The notes beneath the pieces were generated by a model. That model did not search any database, had not been told where the DNA came from, and saw only the letters and a list, made by a program, of their open reading frames with translations. From Helichrysum umbraculigerum (lineage: Eukaryota; Streptophyta; Magnoliopsida; Asterales; Asteraceae): a stretch of 64,000 nucleotides of DNA. Both the position numbers and the translations under genes were made by a program. The stretch covers positions 134,242,090 to 134,306,089 of the forward strand of contig CATIUR010000002.1 in the NCBI GenBank assembly GCA_949592205.1, in the 5' to 3' direction. Shown piece after piece: positions 9,281 to 18,474 of this stretch; positions within the stretch are counted from its first letter, which is position 1, and each line of letters opens with the position of its first letter.

Positions 9281-11661
9281 TGTAACACCCCCGAAATTCA
9301 CTGTTTTGCGGAAGCATACATGGGTGTTACTAATCAATATACAAAGCACAAGATATACAGCAAACGACCTCTAAATGAGACGTTTTGTAAATTAGTTACA
9401 TTCCATAGATATAATGTTTGAAAACTTAGTGTTTTCGTATACAAAATGTAGTTTCCCCTAGAGTCCACGCGTATAGCGGGAGATTCTATTACATAATCGT
9501 AATCTACAAAAGATAATGCTAAGAATCTCCGTTAATGCAGTTGTGTTGAAATCATGCGACTCTAGCTAAAATCCTAGAGTAATCCTACTCCATCCGGGTA
9601 CCTGAGAAAACATGCTAAAAAGTGTCAACCAAAAGGTTGGTGAATCTCACAGGTTTGTAAGTAATATCGGCTTTGAACACGAGATTTCATTAGTAGTGCC
9701 CGTAGGCGTAAAATCAACCATTGCAATCCAGCAATCGTAAAATCAGTATTTGCAATCCAGCAAATGTAAATAAATAAGTTTATACCGTTGCCATGAGGCT
9801 CATAATCGAAGCTTAACCCGTAATAATATGTTTGCTCCCGTGACATGCTCGTAAGTGAGCAAGCATCAGTAACGAATAAGTTGTCACCCGTTTATACGTG
9901 TAAATCGGTACGTGGCAGCGCTACTGCCCCGGGTGGGGAGGGTCATTTCCCTAATGGATCCATTAACTACTGTTCGCGCTTAAGTCCATAACTAACGATA
10001 TATGATGGAGAGACTTCTGTAAATAGTAAACAACTCATGCAATTCCGTTTGGTATAGTAAGCAGTTTAGTACTTGTGTTCAAGAAAAATCAGTAGCATGT
10101 AACTCCCCCAATAAGATAAAACAGTAAAAGTGGGGCCGTAAGACTCACCTGAGTCCTTGCAAGTACGTTTATATCAATAAACGAGTAATTAATATCAACC
10201 GTAGGTTCTCCGAACCCGTAACCTTCAAATGCCTAAACATATAAGGTTAAGTAAGTAGATGTCTCGCAAGACCACCTAGGCTAGTTGTTTACACAACTCA
10301 TTATGTCCAAGTGTTTGTTTAGTAATCCGTTTGTAGTTTGAAAACAAATATGGCCCGTTGGTGATGGTTTGTAATAATGATTCAAAGCGTTATCATTTAT
10401 AACGCAATTTAGTGTATTTGTAATAGAAAGTATGTTCTATGACGTTTGTTCAGTCGTATGACATAAGTATTGAAGTTGTGTAAGTTCGACACTTAGTAAA
10501 ATCTGACTTTTCAAGGTTCTGGTTTGTGCGACGTAGCATGCGACGTAGCATGCGACGTAGGGTGGTACGTCGCATGATGCGACCTTCGCAAATCAATGCG
10601 ACGTAGGAGGCGACGTTAAAGTCTACGTCGCTATGTGCGACGTCCGCAAGTTAATGCGACGTAATAGGCTGCGTCGCTAGTGCGACGTTGGGATTTTTGT
10701 GCGACGTAGGCCGCGACGTCGCTAAATGCGACGTTGGCCAGATAATGCGACGTTTTGAGCTACGTCGCAGATAGTCCAGCGTCTCTGCGACGTAGCGGTC
10801 TGATCGGAATTTGGTGGCCGGAAAATCGGTCGAAAAGCTTCCGTTCGGTCCAAATCTTTTACCCAACCCATTTTTGGACATTTTAAGCATATATAAACTA
10901 TAAAAACGTAAAAATGAGTAAAAACGGAGAGTTTCGGGTTTTGTCGGAAACTTACGAAATGCCGAAATGAAAATCCGGAAAGATAGCGTGATAGATCGTG
11001 ATGTGGTGGTCGTTTTCTTCCAAAAGGGTAGTATGTTTCGCGTGCGTTTAGTGGTAGTATTTTGTGAATTAGTGAGAAATGTGGAGTTGGTGGTGAGGAT
11101 GAAGTTGAGAGGAAAGAGAGAAGAAAGAGAAAGAGAAGAAGAATTAAATGAAAGAAGGAGGTGGAAATTGGGAGGTTAAGCCCCCAATTTCGCCCGCGTT
11201 TCCGCTCCATGCGGTGTTCGTTTCCCCCGTCGTTTAAACGTTATCAAGCAGTTATATTTTTAAAAGGTGACGGGAAATGTTTTAATGAAATACCTTGAAA
11301 TTAATTATAAAAGCATTTGTCGAAGTATTAAAATTCTTAACTCGCGTTTAATACATATACGTTAAATTATTTAAATTGTCGTCGCGGTATTATAAATAAT
11401 GTTTGTTCGCTGTGTATTTTATATAATAAAATACGTTCTCATTATTTAGGTAAGTTTCTGTCACCAACGTCCAAGTAACTGTGTCGGACTCCGTCCGGTT
11501 AATTCGTACGATTAATCCAAATCGCGTATGTACACACATATATATATAATTCACCTTATATATATAAAAATAGAGTCTGCAATTAGTCCTATTACATACT
11601 AATTACAACTAGTTACAAGTAATTAGGCAAAATTAATTATCCTAATTTAGTAGGTGTTACA
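9281..11661 (-). repeat. Chromovirus 5' LTR (right copy)
   Basis: Same length (2,381 bp) and ends as the copy at 1,038-3,418. It differs at 9,898 (G), 10,328 (C) and 11,209 (A). The last change creates an ATG that opens a 162-codon minus-strand frame (10,722-11,210) absent from the partner LTR. I treat that frame as chance. Transcription of the element should start inside this copy. Confidence 0.95.
10529..10795. repeat. Palindromic TGCGACGTA / TACGTCGCA cluster in the 5' LTR
   Basis: This is the same cluster as at 2,286-2,552. In minus-strand sense it follows a TATATA at about 10,888 by roughly 100 bases, so it would lie at the start of, or just inside, the transcript. Confidence 0.88.
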
Positions 11662-11666
11662 TTTAT
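11662..11666 (+). repeat. Target-site duplication TTTAT, right copy
   Basis: This pairs with 1,033-1,037 and marks the point where the Ty1/copia element resumes. Confidence 0.93.
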
Positions 11667-12781
11667 ACTCTTTAGTATTAAAGAAAAAGCAAGGTTGCTA
11701 CATTTTTAAAATAGACGTTGAAGTTGTGTCTGTAAACAACTTGGGATATGATAGTACATCGGGTGACATGCACAAAATGGAATTTTAAGGTTTATCTTGG
11801 ATGTGTCAGTAGGTTTATCTGACACACTTAAAACAGTTTTTATCTAAATTATCTTTATCATACGATGTATTGGTAGGCATGGTACACACCGGTCTCTAAG
11901 ATATTAAGAAGTAATTTAAATACTTGTCTATTACTTTGAGAAAAATGTTATATGATGTATGACATAAGTCTTAATTGATAAATGGAAGTACTATCATACA
12001 CTGTCATAATTATGTAAATGTAAAATGGGCATATAGTGATAATATGATTATTCGCCTAACTAATGGTGACTATTGTTGTACTCACATACAGACCTGAATC
12101 CATTAGTTATGCAAATAGTCTCAAACTTGTTATGTTCATACTAAGGGACCCTCTGTTGTACTTTGTACAGATCTGGGGCCACTAGTATCTTCATAGTCGG
12201 TTTGATGTATGCCTAAATATAAATATCAAGTGTATGTTACGAGAAAACCGAGATAAACTTGGTCTTGTAATCTCTACCTTGTGTGAATATGCAGTGTTTG
12301 TTTTACTGAAGTTTATCAGTATATCATATAATAGGTCTCTCAAAATTAATATTCATACTCACAATAAAAGTTTAACTCACAGACACGGATGTAACGTGTT
12401 TAGGTGGTCAAACAATACCAATAATCGTTTTTGAAATAATTTTTATAACAGGTGTTTTAAATGTGCCACGTAAATTTAAAGTGGACAAATATACTGATGA
12501 TCGAAATAACACTTACTATTCCTAATAAATGCATGTTATTCCGATATGATCCCTAATCAGACAACTCAACTCCGTCACCAAAAATAGAGTGTTATTTATT
12601 TTATTTTGTTTATTTTTTACTTTTTGTAAAATTAAAGAAAATACCAAAAAAAAGATTTTTTAGTTTTATGCTTTATTTTTATTCTGTGTTATTTTTCCCA
12701 AGTCACGAGTTATTTGGAAATTATTTGCTAAAATAACGAGTAAACGGTTTGAAAATGTCAAAATTGCATCAAAACTGCTCT
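11667..12781 (+). other. Ty1/copia interior between pol end and additional ORF, non-coding
   Basis: This is the continuation of the element interrupted at 1,037. It is AT-rich with no long ORF. I see no recognisable gene, tRNA or repeat apart from short degenerate echoes such as 'TGTTGTACT..ACAGA' around 12,073 and 12,153. Confidence 0.5.
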
Positions 12782-12951
12782 ATGCGACGTCCAGCTCTAC
12801 GTCGCCTGCGACGTCCCAGCCTACGTCGCACATAGGGTTAGACTATATATAGTCTCGACTGCGACGTAAACCGTCACACTATTCACTATTCACGTGCGAC
12901 GTAGCCTGCGACGTACCAGTGGCGATTTGCGACGTAGCAATTTTCGAGCAA
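12782..12951. repeat. TGCGACGTA/TACGTCGCA palindrome cluster 1 upstream of the additional ORF
   Basis: Several copies of the same word that fills the chromovirus LTR lie here in both orientations. They surround a palindromic TATA-like sequence, ACTATATATAGT, at about 12,842. This could be an internal promoter for the downstream ORF, which is an inference from layout only. Confidence 0.8.
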
Positions 12952-13256
12952 TTTTCGTGATTTGTAGCTGTTTTCATTCCGATTCACTTACGTAGTTTTG
13001 ATCTACTCATTATTCCGCACACTTAGGTACCATATTCACCTTTTTTCACCGTGTATATTACGTTTAATTGCTATATATATGATACGGGTTTAAAGGGTTT
13101 CGGTTTTGGGTTAAATTCGATGGTTAATTGGATGTTATAACTATTATAACTTATGTTTTCGTGATCACCATCGTTAGCCGCACCTTGTAGTGTGATTGAT
13201 TTTGAAAACCCCTAAATTCGAGGGTTAGGGTTTCTGGGTTGGGGACGCCTGTTCGT

Positions 13257-13556
13257 CAGTGCGACGTAAGCTGCGACGTCGTGGCCTACGTCGCTTTATT
13301 TAATTATTATTAATTTCCTACGTCGCCCATCCCTACGTCGCTTTTACTGCGACGTCCGATGCGACGTACCACTCTACGTCGCTGTTTAATTAAAGTGATT
13401 AAATTCACAATAAATTGCAAAATGCGACGTCCCCCTTGACGTCGCTCGAATTTTATGCGACATCAGGCCTTACGTCGCTTTTCAATTTATTTTGAATTTT
13501 AGCGACGTACAGTTCTATGTCGCTCTGTGTTATGCGACGTACGGTGCTACGTCGCT
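13257..13556. repeat. TGCGACGTA/TACGTCGCA palindrome cluster 2 in the presumed leader or intron
   Basis: A second dense set of the word in both orientations runs up to about 90 bases before the splice acceptor at 13,641-13,644. Spacing is irregular and the intervening DNA is not repeated, so it is neither a satellite nor a CRISPR-like array. Confidence 0.85.
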
Positions 13557-13640
13557 AGTTTCAGGGATTTTGAAGAGGTTTTGTTTAAAAATGTAACATT
13601 TTTTCTAACCTTTTTCGAGTTGCAATCTGTTTCTGTTTTT

Positions 13641-13644
13641 GCAG
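13641..13644 (+). promoter_or_regulatory. Probable splice acceptor just before the additional ORF
   Basis: The sequence TTTCTGTTTTTGCAG ends two bases before the ATG at 13,647. It is an ideal plant 3' splice site. The donor is uncertain; TTAG|GTACCA at 13,027 is one candidate. Confidence 0.6.
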
Positions 13645-13646
13645 AT

Positions 13647-16310
13647 ATGGCTTTGATTTTTGAAGCTCGTCATAATACGGCTGCTTACCTTACTGACACT
13701 TCTGATAAAGCTGCACCGTATCGTCAGATGATCGCGTTTTTGAGACGTTCAAGGGTATTCCACGCCATTTCCGACAACACTATGGCATTTGGAAATCTGA
13801 TCAACCCTTTTTGGAGAAACGCAACTGTCGTTACTGAAAACGACGTTAGACGATTGGTCTCTACCGTTCTGGGTACGGAGATCACTATTACAGAACAGAG
13901 CATTCGGGAACTTTTACAGCTGAATGATCAACCGGATATGCCTGTCGGTTTTGATCATATTTTCGTTACCGGAGCTATGCAACGGATAGGATATCCCGGG
14001 ATTCCCTCTGATCAGTATAGAAAAGCGAATCTCACACGCGTCTGGCGATATTTGATGCATGTGATCATTGTTTGCTTGGGGAATAGGAAAGGTGGAACGG
14101 ATGGGATGAGCCGAAGTCTGGCTTCTGCTATGTTAGCGTTGGTATATAACAAGCCGTTCAACTTCTCGGGATTTATCTTCAGGGCTATGGTTGATAATGC
14201 AAATGCCGGGGATCAGAAATGGATTTTATATCCAAGATTTGTACAGTTGCACATCAATCGTCATCATCCGGAGCTTCAGGCACAGGGCGATATCGATCAG
14301 CCGCTCAAGATTTCACCGATGATGAGTCGGATTTTCACTATTTGTGCAGGGTATGAGAAAGGGGTCGAGGCACCAAGGGATGTTCCTTTATTCGGTGCTA
14401 TTGTGGATGAAAATTATGTACCGCCCCCAGATCCTCAGTATATGGATGTTCCAGCACCACAGCAACCGCAGCAACCACTCATGAACGTTCCTGTTCAAGC
14501 TGCGGGGGAGCATGTGGAGGCTATTTTGGAGAACATTGAGCAGTTCGGGCATGTGGATTCGGACAATCCTGCATCTCATGAAACGGTTGAGAGTTCTGAT
14601 TCTGAAGAACCGGTCAATGTAGGTCCTCAGGATGGGGGTCCGACGCCTGAGCACTCGAATGGTACTGTTCCGCATCCCTCTGAGATGGAACGTATCAGGC
14701 TTTCCGATTCATTCAGATATCTGCGAATTCAGCGTCGGATCCGGGCAGGACGTAAGTATGTACCTCCAAGGGATAAGGGAAAACGTACACGTGACGGTGA
14801 TGATCCTGCTGATGAGACTTATCGACCGAGTCGTCGTGTTCGTCGCTCTTCGTCAACACGAGCTCCAGTCAATCCACAGCAGCAGGATGCTTTTGAGATT
14901 CAACCGACTCCAGCTTTCATGCAAAAGATAATGGAAGATATGCAGCAGATGAAGCAAAAGCTGGAGGCTCAAGACGAGAAGATTGCTGAACAAGCTGCGT
15001 TGATCGAGGTCCAATCTAAGGAGCTTGAGGAAACGAAGCTTAGGGTTAATGTTTTGGAAGGCAGGTTACTTGCCTCGGGGGAGTCTGGGTCTGGGATACC
15101 CACTTTAGAGTCAAGTGAACCTGCGTCTGTAAATCCTAACCCTGTAATTGAAAATGTTAATGAAAATATTTCTCTTTTGGATTATTTCTGTGTTGATGAT
15201 ATTCCAGGGCAACCGAGACCGCTGGCAGTTGATTACTCATTCGCTGACTTATCATTTATTCAGAGGATGGCCAGTGGAGTTGGCTCTGAGGAAGAAACAG
15301 AGAATGTTTTTGAGATGAACGAGGATGTCTCGATTGAAGAAGAACAGTTGAATGCAGATGAAACGTATGATGATGCACAATCTGGGGAAGCTTATGATGA
15401 TGCACCAATTATTGAATCTGATTCAAGTGAAGACGAGAGTCCTGATAAAGCTCAACATGGAGAATCAAGTTCTGCTGCAACTCCAGCTTCAGAGACACAG
15501 GCACCGGACTCAGCAGCGAAGAAATTAACTGCTGAAGAAAAGAGAGAGAGAAATAAGAAATGGTGGCCTAAGGGACGAAATCCAGTTCCTATTCCAGTTA
15601 AATGTCAAGTGTACCGGGTTAGTCAAAATTATACCGGTGTTATTAAAAGCTGGAAGTGTCAGAGGAATCTGTTTATGATAAAGAGAGAAGATGGAGTTCA
15701 GTATTTCAGAATGCGTTTTGATAGATTGAGCACGTTGCCAAAAGGAGAGATTAATCGATTAGCTCAGCTTAAATTGATTAATCCTTTCGAGAATGATTAT
15801 GCTGAGTTCATTCAGAGAAGTCTACGTCGGGAAGTATTATCGAAGACTTATTCGAAATTGAAGCCGACGTTGGGAACTCGGTATACGTGGAAGAAAAAGA
15901 TTGATCCAGTCACAAGGAAGCCTTTGGTTAAAGTTCACTATTCGCCTGCTAAATGTTTGACTGAGATACCTCTGGAATCAGTTCCTTATTATTTTCTGAG
16001 AAGACTTGTAAAATGGGAACTTGATCCACAGACTGGCGAAGCGGTTATTACTTTCGTTCCAGATTCTGAACCGTGGCCAGAAGTTGGAGGTATATGGAAT
16101 TTGAAGCAAGCAACGTTTAGACTATATGATCCGATGAGTTTGATTAATTTTCATGAAAAAGATTTAAGAAAACTCTATGATAATCGGATTCGTGTTGGTC
16201 AGAAGAATGAATTCAACAGACGTTTAGCACAGCAGTTTTACAATGTTGTTACTGTTTGCGTAGCAAATGGAATTCATGCTGATGGCCAGTTTCCTGCGGG
16301 CTGGGTTTAA
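13647..16310 (+). CDS. Additional (env-slot) ORF of a SIRE-like Ty1/copia element, 887 aa
   Basis: The frame is open from 13,527, but I choose the ATG at 13,647 because it follows a splice acceptor and because MALIFEARHNTAAYL resembles the start of a family I recall from Asteraceae copia elements. Residues 1-260 form a globular region with conserved-looking blocks (RSLASAMLALVYNKPFNFS). A proline/glutamine-rich and acidic linker follows. Next comes a basic patch (GRKYVPPRDKGKR, RPSRRVRRSSS) that could be a nuclear signal, then a coiled coil encoded near 14,920-15,080 (MEDMQQMKQKLEAQ). Another acidic stretch and a basic C-terminal domain beginning near KKWWPKGRNP end the protein. No signal peptide or membrane segment is seen, so despite its env position it does not look like an envelope. 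Function unknown. The frame is intact. Confidence 0.75.
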   Translation: MALIFEARHNTAAYLTDTSDKAAPYRQMIAFLRRSRVFHAISDNTMAFGNLINPFWRNATVVTENDVRRLVSTVLGTEITITEQSIRELLQLNDQPDMPVGFDHIFVTGAMQRIGYPGIPSDQYRKANLTRVWRYLMHVIIVCLGNRKGGTDGMSRSLASAMLALVYNKPFNFSGFIFRAMVDNANAGDQKWILYPRFVQLHINRHHPELQAQGDIDQPLKISPMMSRIFTICAGYEKGVEAPRDVPLFGAIVDENYVPPPDPQYMDVPAPQQPQQPLMNVPVQAAGEHVEAILENIEQFGHVDSDNPASHETVESSDSEEPVNVGPQDGGPTPEHSNGTVPHPSEMERIRLSDSFRYLRIQRRIRAGRKYVPPRDKGKRTRDGDDPADETYRPSRRVRRSSSTRAPVNPQQQDAFEIQPTPAFMQKIMEDMQQMKQKLEAQDEKIAEQAALIEVQSKELEETKLRVNVLEGRLLASGESGSGIPTLESSEPASVNPNPVIENVNENISLLDYFCVDDIPGQPRPLAVDYSFADLSFIQRMASGVGSEEETENVFEMNEDVSIEEEQLNADETYDDAQSGEAYDDAPIIESDSSEDESPDKAQHGESSSAATPASETQAPDSAAKKLTAEEKRERNKKWWPKGRNPVPIPVKCQVYRVSQNYTGVIKSWKCQRNLFMIKREDGVQYFRMRFDRLSTLPKGEINRLAQLKLINPFENDYAEFIQRSLRREVLSKTYSKLKPTLGTRYTWKKKIDPVTRKPLVKVHYSPAKCLTEIPLESVPYYFLRRLVKWELDPQTGEAVITFVPDSEPWPEVGGIWNLKQATFRLYDPMSLINFHEKDLRKLYDNRIRVGQKNEFNRRLAQQFYNVVTVCVANGIHADGQFPAGWV

Positions 16311-16335
16311 TGAAGATTTTTGAAGACCAAGCTGA

Positions 16336-16350
16336 AGACACGGGGGAGTT
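16336..16350 (+). other. Polypurine tract of the Ty1/copia element
   Basis: AAGACACGGGGGAGTT runs straight into TGTTAG at 16,351, the usual arrangement for plus-strand priming before a 3' LTR. Confidence 0.7.
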
Positions 16351-16422
16351 TGTTAGTACATGTTTAGTGTCTGTCAGTTGGTCTAGCTCGTAGTTTGTAT
16401 TTAGATTTGTGTTTCCTGACTC

Positions 16423-16527
16423 CTGCGACGTAGCGCATAACGTCGCAGGTGCGACGTCAGGTTTTGGGCCTGCGACGTAGCCAATGTCGCATGGGCTTGG
16501 GCCTGCGACGTAGCGTGCGACGTCGCA
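16423..16527. repeat. TGCGACGTA palindrome cluster in the copia LTR
   Basis: About seven copies occur, including the perfect palindrome TGCGACGTCGCA near 16,518. The cluster ends about 15 bases before a TATAAAT box, which suggests a promoter-proximal role. Confidence 0.85.
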
Positions 16528-16541
16528 GGTGCCAGATTTTG

Positions 16542-16548
16542 TATAAAT
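16542..16548 (+). promoter_or_regulatory. Probable TATA box of the copia LTR
   Basis: TATAAAT lies in an LTR, directly downstream of the palindrome cluster. This is the only good TATA motif in the LTR as delimited here. Confidence 0.5.
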
Positions 16549-16750
16549 TCGTTTTATGTTTTCTGTTTTAGGGTTGACGAAACCCTAAACGCAATTAGTC
16601 GAAATCTCTGTAATCTGACCGATTATTACTGAATATAATACGTTTCGTTTGATATTCATTGCGTATTGTTATTCGTGTGATTGTTTGATTAGTCAATTGT
16701 TGTTTCCGCCATCAATTGATTGACTCGGTTCGTACTAGATCCAAGGTTAG

Positions 16751-16927
16751 GGACAAACAGGTCAAGAAGAAAAAGAATTCTTACGAGAATTTGAGCGTTA
16801 TTATATAAATCCCGCTGACCTAATTCATAGTATCATTAAAGCGCTTCAAGGTACGTTCGTTCTTCGCCACACTTTCTCGCATGTTTCAGGCTTATCTGAA
16901 AGTGCCGTCACAAGCACTGACAGATAA
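16751..16927 (+). pseudogene. C-terminal fragment of the Athila gag-slot ORF
   Basis: Fifty-eight codons ending in TAA show clear similarity to the last part of the 483-aa ORF of Athila2. EKEFLREFERYYINPADLIH lines up with a segment of the same pattern near that protein's C-terminus, including the shared NPADL. The upstream part was separated by the copia insertion. It shows that the unrecognised 483-aa protein is a family, not a one-off frame. Confidence 0.72.
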
Positions 16928-17578
16928 ATGGTGATGGTCTGATGTAAATAGGTTTGAATATTTCGTTAATTAGGACAAAAAATAATTTTAATTAGATTTT
17001 CTTTTAATTTACTTTTATAAAAACAAAGAAAAACGTTCTTTAGAGTTTAAACGCGTAAGTTTTTAAACGAATTTTCGCGAACGGTCCAAACGTTTCAGAA
17101 ATTTGACAAAGTTTTAATTTAAATTTTGGAAAATTTTATTTGGATTGGTTTTGAATTTTAAAGAACACAAAAAGATTTAATAAACGTATTTAAAAACGAA
17201 AATGTTTTCGCACGCGAATTAATGTTACGTTTTTAATATACGAATTTAAATACGAAAGTTTCGTGTGTATTTTGGTTGATTTTCATAAAAAAATATTTTA
17301 ACTTTAAAAACCCAAGTATACGTTTCGTTTCGTTCGCATTTAAGTTGAAATTGCATTTTAAAAATGCAATTTAAAAATGCATAAAGCAAAAGAAGCTTCC
17401 ACCACTTTTTACAAAAAGTAAAAAGCAACTTCTTCTTCCTCTTTTCTTCTCCAAAACCGTCACCCACCTTCACCATCTCCATTTCTCCATTTTTTCATAA
17501 TTTTTCTTCAAATCAAGCTTCAAATCTTCCATATCTTCATCTCTTTTTCATCTAGAACATCTTTACATCAAGGTTGAG
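16928..17578 (+). other. Athila1 spacer and 5' exon leader before the ORF2 intron
   Basis: This AT-rich non-coding stretch ends in the exon edge ACATCAAGGTTGAG before GTATGA. The same exon edge (GCATCAAGATTAAG before GTAAGA) is present in Athila2 at 33,260. I see nothing else in it. Confidence 0.55.
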
Positions 17579-18474
17579 GTATGATTCTAACCTAAAATCA
17601 TCATTTTGAATATTTTTATAAAGTTAGGGTTTATGCTTTTAGATCTTGAGTATTGATCATCAAGTTCCATGCTTTTTGCTTGCAAAGTGCTATATGCTTG
17701 ATTGTTAACATGTTTGCGGAAGTAATTTGAGGTTTCCATGGCTAGATTTGATGTTTTGATTTTGAATGTTGACTTTTTGTTAGGGTTTTAGCTCTTTTGA
17801 CTTTCTTGAATGATTATTTGCTTATGATTGACTTTTCGGTGATTAATTTGCGCTTAAAATGATTAGTTTACATGAGTAATTGATTATTAAGGATTAGAGG
17901 ATTAATTTAATTGCATGCTTATGAATTAAAGAAAGGCTTTTTATACAAAACTATTTAAAAACCATTTCTTTAATTAAAATCATTATCTTTTAAAATGGTA
18001 TTTATTTTAAACTTTGTATAATTTGCTTCATGAAAATGCAATTAAATATATTTGGAGTAGCACTACTTTAATTAATAAAGTTAGTGAGATTTCGAATTAA
18101 TTATCCTCTAATTAAAAGTCTTATGCTTAACCAAAATGATGGATGATAAATAAAATTGCTTTGCTTGCTTATTTTAATCATAGTAAGGTAATTATATGAT
18201 TTATGATCATGATGCTTGCTTGATTATTCGATTACTTAGCATGTTTAGAAATATTCATCTTTAAGTAATCTTAGAAAAATAGGAAAGATGCGGTTTTGTT
18301 TATTTGGATAAATTGTGGATTGATGATTGCGGTTTTTAGGGTATTCATAAAAATAATAATGGGATAATTGCAAAATCTAAAGCCTACATTTCGAATTTTT
18401 TCTGAAAATTTGGAATAAATATTATATTGTCCAATTATTGTTATATGATTTGTTTCCTTGTTTTTCTTAAACAG
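17579..18474 (+). other. Leader intron directly upstream of the Athila1 ORF2 start
   Basis: The donor GAG|GTATGATT at 17,579 and the acceptor TTTTTCTTAAACAG at 18,474 define an 896-base U-rich intron. The acceptor touches the ATG at 18,475. Athila2 has an intron of 1,230 bases with the same exon edge and the same acceptor-ATG contact, which supports a real spliced subgenomic mRNA. Confidence 0.68.

Larger units (their letters stand above)
1038..11661 (-). mobile_element. Complete Tekay/Del-type chromovirus (Ty3/gypsy), 10.6 kb, minus strand
   Basis: Two LTRs of equal length (2,381 bp) flank a tRNA-Met primer site, a leader ORF, an uninterrupted gag-pol ORF and a purine tract, and a TTTAT duplication flanks the whole. 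I saw only three LTR differences: 1655/9898, 2085/10328 and 2966/11209. With a rice-type rate of 1.3e-8 per site per year this means roughly 50,000 years, a borrowed rate and so only an order of magnitude. The C-terminal chromodomain and gag-pol order place it among chromoviruses; the Tekay/Del assignment rests on the chromodomain style. It looks capable of transposition. Confidence 0.95.
1..16743 (+). mobile_element. SIRE-like Ty1/copia retrotransposon, split by a nested chromovirus (parts 1-1037 and 11662-16743)
   Basis: The pol end at 152-967, an additional ORF at 13,647-16,310, a polypurine tract at 16,336-16,350 and the start of an LTR at 16,351 all lie on the plus strand in the order expected for SIRE/Maximus elements, which carry an env-slot ORF after pol. 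The chromovirus at 1,038-11,661 interrupts it with a TTTAT duplication. Gag and most of pol are not in the window. The right edge (about 16,743) is where Athila ORF homology resumes. No target duplication can be checked because the left end lies outside. Confidence 0.7.
16351..16743 (+). repeat. 3' LTR of the Ty1/copia element (right edge approximate)
   Basis: It starts TGTTAGTACATG after the purine tract and probably ends GTACTAGATCCA, a degenerate inverted match to its start. Just beyond it, Athila ORF homology begins at 16,751. At about 390 bp it is short for this lineage, so it may be truncated. It carries a palindrome cluster followed by TATAAAT. No partner LTR is in the window to confirm the limits. 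Confidence 0.5.

Noticed and set aside
10722..11210. 162-codon minus-strand ORF in the chromovirus LTR
   Set aside because: It lies in the LTR, begins at an ATG created by one substitution, is absent from the partner LTR and shows low-complexity hydrophobic sequence.
12782..13556. Repeated short palindromes as a CRISPR-like array
   Set aside because: Spacing is irregular, the words vary in length and orientation, and the DNA is a eukaryotic retroelement.
13527..13646. Upstream ATG extending the copia additional ORF by 40 codons
   Set aside because: The extension covers palindrome repeats and the splice acceptor; family resemblance starts at the ATG at 13647.
18427..18474. Upstream ATG extending Athila1 ORF2 with a hydrophobic, signal-like segment
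   Set aside because: These bases include the intron's pyrimidine tract and splice acceptor, so the apparent signal peptide is intronic.
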